A stretch of 52,102 nt of DNA from JAWOLE01 sp035263845 (GTDB lineage Bacteria; Acidobacteriota; Thermoanaerobaculia; UBA5066; Gp7-AA6): the NCBI GenBank assembly GCA_035263845.1, contig DATFQY010000117.1, positions 1-52,102 on the forward strand. Direction: 5' to 3'. Position 1 is the first letter of the stretch; each line of letters starts with the position of its first letter. The translations under genes and the position numbers were made by a program. Shown here one piece after another: positions 27,272-33,763 of the stretch. Below the pieces are notes generated by a model that was not told where the DNA came from, made no database searches, and saw only the letters and a program-made list of their open reading frames with translations.

Positions 27272-27314
27272 GACTGACCTCCTGCCGCGGTACCTCCGCG
27301 GTCACCCCTCTTTG

Positions 27315-27331
27315 TGGCAAGGGGAGTGCCA
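27315..27331 (-). promoter_or_regulatory. Sigma-54 (-24/-12) promoter of the Tyr-rich secreted protein
   Basis: On the minus strand TGGCAC-TCCCC-TTGCCA gives GG and GC with exactly 10 nt between them. It matches TGGCAC-N5-TTGC at every consensus base. Transcription would begin near 27305, about 34 bp before the ATG at 27271. It lies in a 160-bp intergenic stretch in which I see no other gene. Confidence 0.75.
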
Positions 27332-27431
27332 GATCCATTCGACAGGAAACAAAGGACTTATCGTCCGCTGGTGTCCTCTGAAGCTAACGGTATTTCAAGG
27401 ATGAGGACGGTCGAAAAAGAGGACTGGCCGG

Positions 27432-27716
27432 CTACCAGAAACGCCGGATTTTTCGGAGCCCGCGGGCGAGGCCGATGACGAGCGAGGCGGCCGTGGCGAT
27501 TCGCGACAGGCGCGCTGCGAGCGAGGCTTTTCCGAAGAGGCGGTAGGCCACGCTCGCCGCGACCGCAATCGAGGTGGCGATCATGCTCGCCGCCTTCCAC
27601 TGCGCGCGGCGCCGCTCGATCTCCTCGCGTCCGTCGGCGACGGCCATCGCGAGGTCCTCGCGTTCGGACTCGCCCTGGCGCACGAGGAGGGCGATCCGGT
27701 CCCGGTTCTGGCTCAT
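27432..27716 (-). CDS. Small membrane-associated protein, 94 aa
   Basis: A charged N-terminal helix (DRIALLVRQGESEREDLAMA, about residues 5-24) is followed by a basic region (GREEIERRRAQWK). Two short hydrophobic segments follow (AASMIATSIAVAASVAYRLF and RIATAASLVIGLARG) before the basic end LRKIRRFW. It overlaps the preceding holin-like gene by ATGA at 27713-27716, so the two are co-translated. Many bacteria have similar pairs in which a YqjE-type holin-fold protein is followed by a small YqjK-like one. The match to YqjK is only by context and length. Confidence 0.55.
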   Translation of the reverse strand: MSQNRDRIALLVRQGESEREDLAMAVADGREEIERRRAQWKAASMIATSIAVAASVAYRLFGKASLAARLSRIATAASLVIGLARGLRKIRRFW

Positions 27717-28267
27717 TCGGAACCCTCCCGGAAGCGCGCCTCGAAGTCGTCGGAAGACGTCGGGCGGGAGGGCCCGGGCGGCGAAGACGACGGAGACGAC
27801 GGAATCGGGACCTGGCGTCCTTCGAGCGGCGGCTCTACCGGAGGCTCCGGGCACGCGGCCGCGCGGATGGCCGCGATGTCCTTGCGGATCTCTTCCTTCG
27901 TCACCGGGAACTCCGTGGGCTTGACACGGGAGAGCTGCCGGACGCCGAACCAGCCGATGAGCGCCGCGATCAGGATGTGAAGGCCGAACGCCGCGGCGAT
28001 GCCCGCGACGGCGCTTCCGAGGAGGCTGGTGAAGAGGGCCGCGAGAAACGCCGTGAAGAGCAGCAGGGCCAGAAAAATGAACGCGGCGGCCAGCGAGACT
28101 CCCGCGCAGCCCCTTCCGAGGAACGCCGTCTTGACGGAGAGCTCTTCGGAAAAGAGCGACGCCCGCGTTGAAAAAAGACGGCTGCCAGCCTCGAGCAGCC
28201 CCGCGAGCTTGCGGGAAAGCGTCTCGGCCTCGGCGTCGGAAGGCCCGCCCGGCATTCTGTCGGCCAT
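27713..28267 (-). CDS. YqjE/holin-fold membrane protein
   Basis: The 184-residue product has an amphipathic N-terminal helix region (SRKLAGLLEAGSRLFSTRAS) and two strongly hydrophobic helices (AGVSLAAAFIFLALLLFTAF and LLGSAVAGIAAAFGLHILIAAL). A Pro/Ser-rich C-terminal tail follows. This is the layout of the putative actinobacterial holin/YqjE group (Phage_holin_3_6-like), in which most members are ordinary chromosomal stress genes rather than phage holins. No lysin or phage gene is near. It starts 8 bp after pxpA ends, at the end of the oxoprolinase operon, and overlaps the next gene. Confidence 0.6.
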   Translation of the reverse strand: MADRMPGGPSDAEAETLSRKLAGLLEAGSRLFSTRASLFSEELSVKTAFLGRGCAGVSLAAAFIFLALLLFTAFLAALFTSLLGSAVAGIAAAFGLHILIAALIGWFGVRQLSRVKPTEFPVTKEEIRKDIAAIRAAACPEPPVEPPLEGRQVPIPSSPSSSPPGPSRPTSSDDFEARFREGSE

Positions 28268-28275
28268 CGATAACG

Positions 28276-29067
28276 TTAGACCGCCGCTCGCGCGCCCCGG
28301 TCCAGCGGCGCCACCGCGATTCCTTCCCGCTCGAGAGCCTGCCGGACGCGCCGCGCGATCTCGGGCGCTCCCGGCGTGTCGCCGTGAAAGCAGATCGTGT
28401 CGGCCTCGACCTCGATCCTCTCGCCCCCGCGCGCGACCACGAAGCCGCCGCGGGCGAGCGAGACCGCCTGCCGGGCCGCCTCGTCCGGGTCGGTCAGGAG
28501 GGCGTCGGGCTCGGTCCGCGAAACGAGGCGTCCGTCCGGCCGGTAGCGCCGGTCGGCGAAGGCCTCCCTCGCGCGCGGCAGTCCCGCGCGCTGCGCCGCC
28601 TCCAAAAGGCGCGAGCCCGCCTGCCCGACGACGGTCAGCTCCCCTCCCGCGCGCCGGACGCCCGAGACGACCGCCTCGGCCACCTCGCGGGACTCGCCCG
28701 CGGCGTGGTAGAGCGCGCCGTGCGGCTTCACATGCGCCAGGCTCGATCCGAGCGAGCGGACGAACGCGTCGAGCGCCCCGATCTGGTAGAGCACCAGGGC
28801 CTCGATCGCCTCCGGCGCCAGGTCCATGCGGATGCGGCCGAAGTTCTCGCGGTCGGGATAGCCGGGATGGGCGCCCACGCGGACGCCACGCTCCAACGCC
28901 AGCCCGACCGTCTTCGCCATGACCGCCGGGTCCCCGGCGTGCAGCCCGCAGGCCACGTTGGCCGAGGTCAGGTATGGCAGAAGGGCCGCGTCGTCACACC
29001 CCTCGCCCACGTCCGCGTTGAGATCCATCGGCATGGGGACGGAATGGTACCCCAGTGCCTGTCTCAC
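28276..29067 (-). CDS. pxpA: 5-Oxoprolinase subunit PxpA (LamB/YcsF family)
   Basis: PxpA works with PxpBC to hydrolyse 5-oxoproline to glutamate at the cost of ATP. The protein shows the family N-terminus MDLNADVGEGCDDAALLPYL, then NVACGLHAGDPAVM, GVRVGAHPGYPDRENFGR, SSLAHVKPHGALYH and TICFHGDTPGAPEIARRV. These carry the conserved Asp, His and Lys residues. The reading frame begins with a GTG at 29067 that overlaps the PxpBC stop as GTGA. An ATG at 29034, just before the conserved N-terminus, is an alternative start. The fixed order B-C then A and the overlap suggest a coupled enzyme complex. Confidence 0.93.
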   Translation of the reverse strand: MRQALGYHSVPMPMDLNADVGEGCDDAALLPYLTSANVACGLHAGDPAVMAKTVGLALERGVRVGAHPGYPDRENFGRIRMDLAPEAIEALVLYQIGALDAFVRSLGSSLAHVKPHGALYHAAGESREVAEAVVSGVRRAGGELTVVGQAGSRLLEAAQRAGLPRAREAFADRRYRPDGRLVSRTEPDALLTDPDEAARQAVSLARGGFVVARGGERIEVEADTICFHGDTPGAPEIARRVRQALEREGIAVAPLDRGARAAV

Positions 29068-30653
29068 CGCGGCAGGGCGGCGAGGGCCTCGGCGAGGGTC
29101 ACCTCGACGAAGCGGATCGCCGTTCCCGGGAGCGCGCGGCCCAGAAGCGGGAAGTCCGCGGCGATGACCGCCGCGATGCGAGCGTATCCGCCGGTCACCG
29201 GCCGGTCCGGCCCGAGCACGATCGGCTGGCCGTCACGCGGGACCTGGATGGCCCCCAGCGTCGTCCCCTCGGGAGCGATGTCGGGGCTTTCCCGGTTCGG
29301 GATCGCCGGCCCCTCGAGACGGATGCCGCGCCGGTCGCTCGCCGCGGAGACCCGGTAGACGCCGCCCAGGAACACGGCGAGGCCTTCCGGCTCGAAACGC
29401 TCCCGCTGCGGCCCAGGCAGCACCCGGACCGTCAGCTCGGCGGCCGTAACGGAAGGCTCGCCGGAAGCCGAGCCGGCCTCGGGCTCGGCCGGAGGTTGAG
29501 CGCCGGCGCGCAGCTCGGCTCCCGACTTGAGCCGTCGAGGCGGCTCCGGACGATCCGGGCGCGCGACTCCTCCACACAGCCCCAGGTAAGCGCGGGCGAC
29601 GCCGCGAATCGGTCCGACCTTCAACCCGTCGCCGGCGCGAACCTCGACGGGGGTTCCCGCCGGAAGCGGCCGGCCGTTGCGCGAGGCCTCGACCGCCCCT
29701 CCCGAAAGCGCGATGACCGCGTCGGAGAGGACCTCGAGCTCCGGCCCGACGAGAGACATCTCCAGCCCCGCGGCGAGCGCGCGATTCCCGACGAGCGAGT
29801 TCGCGCGCGCCAGCGACTCCACGTCCATCGCCCCGCCGGCCGGGACGCCGTAGATCCCCCAGCCGCGCCGCGGTCCGCCCTGGACGCTCGTGAAGACTCC
29901 CGGCGAGGCCACTCGAAGGACCGGAGCGCCCTGCTCCGGCGAGGATGCCCGCGCGGGCTCCGCGATCACGCTTCGGAGCTTCTCGAATTCCTCGCGGCCG
30001 ATCGGAGCGAACCGCACGGAGTCGCCCGGGAGAAGGAGCGACGGCGGGTCCTGTCGCTCGTCGAAGAGACGCGCGGGAGAAAGCCCGATCAGGCGCCACC
30101 CGCCCGGTGTGCCGCCCGGATAGATGCCGGTGTACGAGGCCGCGATTCCGACGCTCCCGGCGGCGACGCGGGTCCGCGGCGTGGAGAGGCGCGGAGCCTC
30201 CAGCTCCTGGGGGAGCCCCGTCAGGTACGCGAAGCCCGGAGCGAATCCGAGAAACGCGACGCGGTAATCGCCGGCGGCGTGCCGCCGCGCGAGCTCCTGC
30301 GGGGCCACTCCCGCGCCGCGGGCGAGCTCCGCGAGGTCCGGACCCACGGCGGGGTCCGCGTCGTAGTAGACCGGAACCCGAAGAACCCGCCGGCCGGGAT
30401 CTTCGGCTGGAAGACCGACGCCGTCGAGAACTTCGCGCTCGAGCCGGTCCCGCGCGGGACCGGTCGGGTCGAACTCGACCAGAAGAGTCCGCGCGCCGGG
30501 GATGGCGTCGAGAAACCCGGCCGGCGGCCGGGCCGAGAGCCGTCGGGCGGCGGCGATGGATGCCGCGTTGGCCTCGTCCTCCGGAAGCTCGGGGTACTCA
30601 ACGAGGAACGCGCCTTCCGCGACGGGGACGATCCGAGGCAGATCCCGACTCAA
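29064..30653 (-). CDS. pxpB-pxpC: Fused 5-oxoprolinase subunits PxpB-PxpC
   Basis: The 529-residue product joins PxpB (KipI/allophanate hydrolase subunit 1-like) with PxpC (KipA/subunit 2, biotin-dependent carboxylase-like). The B part, up to about residue 215, contains VYYDADPAVGPDLAELA, DYRVAFLGFAPGFAYLTGLP and TGIYPGGTPGGW. The C part begins LRVASPGVFTSVQGGPRRGW with GIYGVPAGGAMDVESL, and ends with IQVPRDGQPIVLGPDRPVTG. Fusion forms are common. The start is a TTG at 30653 overlapping the permease stop as TTGA. The preceding gene is an amino-acid permease, which may import the substrate or release the product. Confidence 0.92.
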   Translation of the reverse strand: MSRDLPRIVPVAEGAFLVEYPELPEDEANAASIAAARRLSARPPAGFLDAIPGARTLLVEFDPTGPARDRLEREVLDGVGLPAEDPGRRVLRVPVYYDADPAVGPDLAELARGAGVAPQELARRHAAGDYRVAFLGFAPGFAYLTGLPQELEAPRLSTPRTRVAAGSVGIAASYTGIYPGGTPGGWRLIGLSPARLFDERQDPPSLLLPGDSVRFAPIGREEFEKLRSVIAEPARASSPEQGAPVLRVASPGVFTSVQGGPRRGWGIYGVPAGGAMDVESLARANSLVGNRALAAGLEMSLVGPELEVLSDAVIALSGGAVEASRNGRPLPAGTPVEVRAGDGLKVGPIRGVARAYLGLCGGVARPDRPEPPRRLKSGAELRAGAQPPAEPEAGSASGEPSVTAAELTVRVLPGPQRERFEPEGLAVFLGGVYRVSAASDRRGIRLEGPAIPNRESPDIAPEGTTLGAIQVPRDGQPIVLGPDRPVTGGYARIAAVIAADFPLLGRALPGTAIRFVEVTLAEALAALPR

Positions 30654-32080
30654 CGCGCGGCCCGCCGCCTCCACAGGAAGTAGATCGGAACTCCGCTCAA
30701 GACGATCGCATACCCCGGCCACGTCGTGCGGGGATTCCCGGCGAGCAGGATGACGATGAGCGCGATTCCGACGGCCGCGTAAAGAAGCGGAAGCCACGGG
30801 TAGCCGGGCGCGCGGAACGGGCGCGGCCACTCCGGCCGCCGGACGCGCAGCACGATGACCGCGAGGACGAGCAGAACATAAAAGAGGATGTCCGCGGAGA
30901 TGACGTACTTCAGCAGGTCGCTGTAGCTCCCCGAAAGCACCAGCACGGCGGCCCAGAGAGCCTGGGCCCGGAGCGCGTTCGCCGGCACCGCGGCGCGGTT
31001 CAACCGGGTGAGCTCCTTGAAGAAGAGGCCGTCCCGCGCCATCGCGAAGGAGACCCGCGCGCCGGAGAGGATCAGTCCGTTGACGCACCCGAAGGTGGAG
31101 ACCATGATCGCCGCCGCCATTACCGCCGCCGCGCCCGGGCCGAACAAGGACGTGGCCGCGGCGGTCGCGACCCGGTCCTCGGGAGCGTGCTGGATCCCGG
31201 AAAACGGAAGGACATTGAGATAAGAGACGTTGGCGAGGACGTAGATCGTCGTCACGATGACGCATCCCGCGAGCAGCGCCCTCGGCAGCGTCCAGCCGGG
31301 ATTGCGCACCTCCTCAGCCGCGAAGGTGACGTTGTTCCAGGCCGACTGGGAAAACATCGGCCCGACCATCGCGGTCGCGACCGCCGCCACGAGCGCGAAT
31401 CCGGTGAGTGTCCCTCCCGACTGCGAGACCGCGCGCCAGAAGCCGGCGGAGTTGCTCGTGAAGGAGCCCGAGTGCCCCAGCAGGAGACCGAGCGCGGTCA
31501 GGCCGAAGAGCGCGGCGAACTTGGCGAAGGTCAGGACGTTCTGCGTGCGCGTGCCCGCCTTCAATCCCGTCGAGTTGGTGGCCGTCAGGATTCCGACGAC
31601 GAGGAGCCCGACGAGCTGGAGCGCGCTGACCGAGAAGCGTCCGATCGAGAGGAGCTTGTTGCTCGCCGAGATCGCCGGCCAGAACACCCCAAGGAACTTC
31701 CCGAAGGCGACCGCGACGGCGGCGATCGTCCCGGTCTGGACAACCAGGAACATTGTCCAGCCGAAGAGGAAGCCGAAGAGGGGGCCGTAGGCCTCGCGAA
31801 AGAAGACGTACTGGCCTCCCGCGTGCGGCAGCATCGCCGCGAGCTCCGCGCAGGAGAGCGAGGCGAGCATGGTGAGGATCCCGGCGATCGCCCACGCCGC
31901 GAGAAGCCAGCCCGGCGAGCCCGCGACGCGGCCGCTCTCCGCGGAGACGATGAAGATGCCGGACCCGATCATGGATCCCACGACGAGGGTCGTCGCGTCG
32001 AGCAGCCCGATGCCCTGCCGCAGGCGCGCGGTGTCGGAAGCCGGCTCCGAGGGAGCGGCGGCGGTTCGGGCGGCCGTCAC
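30650..32080 (-). CDS. APC-family amino acid permease
   Basis: This 476-residue transporter has about 12 predicted spans and the APC-family first helix GLLDATTLVVGSMIGSGIFI. The glycine-rich turn is the unwound substrate-binding segment of the fold. Other conserved parts are SWxxE-like MLASLSCAELAAMLPHAGGQ, FGFLFGWTMF and the helix-6 stretch SAWNNVTFAAEEVRNPGWTL. It starts at a GTG that overlaps the previous stop as GTGA (32077-32080), and its own stop overlaps PxpBC. In this operon it could supply 5-oxoproline or an amino acid made from it. Substrate specificity is inferred only from neighbours. Confidence 0.9.
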   Translation of the reverse strand: MTAARTAAAPSEPASDTARLRQGIGLLDATTLVVGSMIGSGIFIVSAESGRVAGSPGWLLAAWAIAGILTMLASLSCAELAAMLPHAGGQYVFFREAYGPLFGFLFGWTMFLVVQTGTIAAVAVAFGKFLGVFWPAISASNKLLSIGRFSVSALQLVGLLVVGILTATNSTGLKAGTRTQNVLTFAKFAALFGLTALGLLLGHSGSFTSNSAGFWRAVSQSGGTLTGFALVAAVATAMVGPMFSQSAWNNVTFAAEEVRNPGWTLPRALLAGCVIVTTIYVLANVSYLNVLPFSGIQHAPEDRVATAAATSLFGPGAAAVMAAAIMVSTFGCVNGLILSGARVSFAMARDGLFFKELTRLNRAAVPANALRAQALWAAVLVLSGSYSDLLKYVISADILFYVLLVLAVIVLRVRRPEWPRPFRAPGYPWLPLLYAAVGIALIVILLAGNPRTTWPGYAIVLSGVPIYFLWRRRAAR

Positions 32081-33129
32081 TTCTTCTTGCCGGTGATCCA
32101 CTCGAGGCTCGCCTTGCGCGCCTCGGCCTCGGCGGGGCTCATCACCGGAAGGTCGCCCGAGGACACGAACCGCGCGAGGTCGGAGAGCCGGTTGCGCCAC
32201 TCGCGGACGGGAGGCGTCTTCGAGGAGATCTCCTTGTCGCCGAAGAGGGCCATGGAATCGAGGAGGACCCAGGCCTCCTCGGGTTTGGAGGGGTCGCGGC
32301 CTTTTTCCTTCGCGGAGCCGGAGAGCATCGAGGCGACCTCCTCGCGCGCGGCGGGAGAGCCGATCGACGCGAGCGCGGCCGCGATCTGCCCGAAGGCCGC
32401 GAGGTCCGTCTCCTTGCGAAGCGCCGCGAGGAGCCGCTCGCCGGCGTCGTTGCCTCCGACGATCCCGAGCCAGAAGGCCGAGCGGGCGCGAACGGCCGGG
32501 TCGGGCGAATCCAGCCCGGCCGCGAGGCGTCCGACCGCCTCGGGATCGGTGGCCCGGGGAAAGAACGCCAGGAGAATCTGCGCGGTCGCCTGCCACGCCG
32601 CCCGGGTGAAGAATCCGCTGATCGCCTCGTCCGGGCCGTTGCCGCTGCAGTAGTCCGCGATCCGGTAGTCGGCCGAGCGCAGGTCCTGCCCATCGCCCGA
32701 TCGAAGCATCGTCTGAAGGCGGATGTAGCCGAAGAAGTGGTACGGCCCCGAGGTTCGCCGGGCGGCCTGGATCCGGTAACCGCGGATCGCGACGCTGACG
32801 ACCATGCCTTCCGCGCCCCACTGCATCCCGAGGGCCTGGACGGCGTCCTTCGAGGCGGCAGTGAAGAGGTCCTGGACGCCATTGGGGACCCGCGTCCAGA
32901 AGCCGTAGAAGCTCGCCATGTCCTCCGCGCCGTCGAACCCCGCCGCCTGGATCAGCTCCCCGGATTCGTCGCTGACATAGACCTTGACGGTCTCGGCTCC
33001 GGGCGGAAAGAGCCGCCCCGGGCCGGGCGGCTTCTTGACGTTCCACTCCTTCAAGGGCGCCGCCGCCGTGGCCAGCGCCGTCCAGGAAAGGACCGCGAGT
33101 GCCACAAGCGAGACCCGGCGCGCCTGCAT
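32077..33129 (-). CDS. Secreted HEAT-repeat-like protein
   Basis: The 350-residue product has a cleavable signal peptide (SLVALAVLSWTALATAAAPL, ending near residue 24). The N-terminal half reads as beta-rich with a conserved VYVSDESGELIQAAGFDG and SGPYHFFGYIRLQTML. The C-terminal half is helical with the HEAT-like motif SPDPAVRARSAFWLGIVGG and repeats of Ala-rich helices. A C-terminal GKKK follows. No catalytic motif is visible, and a role as a periplasmic adaptor or ligand-binding partner of the permease is only suggested by the operon. The ATG at 33129 follows a weak TTGATG/TAGTAG pair with 17-bp spacing. The gene overlaps the permease by 4 bp. Confidence 0.75.
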   Translation of the reverse strand: MQARRVSLVALAVLSWTALATAAAPLKEWNVKKPPGPGRLFPPGAETVKVYVSDESGELIQAAGFDGAEDMASFYGFWTRVPNGVQDLFTAASKDAVQALGMQWGAEGMVVSVAIRGYRIQAARRTSGPYHFFGYIRLQTMLRSGDGQDLRSADYRIADYCSGNGPDEAISGFFTRAAWQATAQILLAFFPRATDPEAVGRLAAGLDSPDPAVRARSAFWLGIVGGNDAGERLLAALRKETDLAAFGQIAAALASIGSPAAREEVASMLSGSAKEKGRDPSKPEEAWVLLDSMALFGDKEISSKTPPVREWRNRLSDLARFVSSGDLPVMSPAEAEARKASLEWITGKKK

Positions 33130-33306
33130 CGTGGGAAAGCTTACTTCACGGCCTACTAACAGGGATCTTCTTATGCATCAACCGGTTACCGCTCCACGCT
33201 CGCCCCCGTGTCAGCTCCTGCGAATGCGAGGGACCTGCTCCGACCGGACGCGTCAACGGAAACCGGCAGAACTTTTCGAAAAGCCCCGCGTAGAAATCCT
33301 CGGGCA

Positions 33307-33338
33307 GCTAAATTTTTAGCACATGCTAAATTTTTAGC
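33307..33338 (+). promoter_or_regulatory. Tandem identical BlaI-type operators
   Basis: GCTAAATTTTTAGC occurs at 33307-33320 and again at 33325-33338. Each copy is an inverted repeat (GCTAAA/TTTAGC with TT in the middle), and the two centres lie 18 bp apart on the same face of the helix. They precede the BlaI-type repressor gene by about 30 bp, so they are the likely autoregulatory operators. They are AT-rich in an otherwise GC-rich window. Confidence 0.8.
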
Positions 33339-33369
33339 ACTAACATCAAAACCCGGGGAGGATGACGGC

Positions 33370-33762
33370 ATGAAGACGCGAAGAGTCCTGACCCACCTTT
33401 CCCGCCGGGAGCGCCAGATCATGGACGTCGTCTACCGCACCGGCCAGGCGACCGCCACCGAGGTGCTGTCCTCGCTGCCCGATCCGCCGAGCTACTCCGC
33501 CGTGAGGGCGATGCTCCGGGTGCTGGAGAACAAGGGCCACCTCCGCCACGTCCTCGACGGTACCCACTACGTCTACAAGCCGACCCTGCCCCGCGAGCGC
33601 GCCGGCCGGCCCGCCCTGGAGAACGTCATCGACACCTTCTTCGACGGGTCGGCGGAGAAGGCGGTCGCCGCTCTGCTCGACCTTTCGCGCTCGGAACTTT
33701 CCGCCGAGGAGCTCGACCGGCTGTCGTTTCTGATCGAGCAGGCCAGAACGGAGGGACGTTGA
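33370..33762 (+). CDS. BlaI/MecI/CopY-family transcriptional repressor
   Basis: The 130-residue repressor has the winged helix of the family (LTHLSRRERQIMDVVYRTGQ, ATEVLSSLPDPPSYSAVRAM, GHLRHVLDGTHYVYKP) and a C-terminal dimerisation helix (NVIDTFFDGSAEKAVAALLD). In the known systems, the M56 partner cleaves BlaI between the DNA-binding and dimer domains after sensing a signal. Here the partner gene begins one base after the repressor stop. The ATG at 33370 has GGGGAGG in front and lies just after the operators. In many Acidobacteria such pairs exist without a beta-lactamase, and no beta-lactamase is seen here. Confidence 0.93.
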   Translation: MKTRRVLTHLSRRERQIMDVVYRTGQATATEVLSSLPDPPSYSAVRAMLRVLENKGHLRHVLDGTHYVYKPTLPRERAGRPALENVIDTFFDGSAEKAVAALLDLSRSELSAEELDRLSFLIEQARTEGR

Positions 33763-33763
33763 A

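Noticed and set aside
27713..28267. Holin-like protein as a sign of a prophage
   Set aside because: No lysin, terminase, capsid or integrase gene is near; the protein is of the chromosomal YqjE-like kind and part of the oxoprolinase operon.
33464..33560. Possible beta-lactamase or mec gene linked to the BlaI repressor
   Set aside because: No beta-lactamase, PBP2a or related motif is present; only the repressor and the M56 protease are seen.
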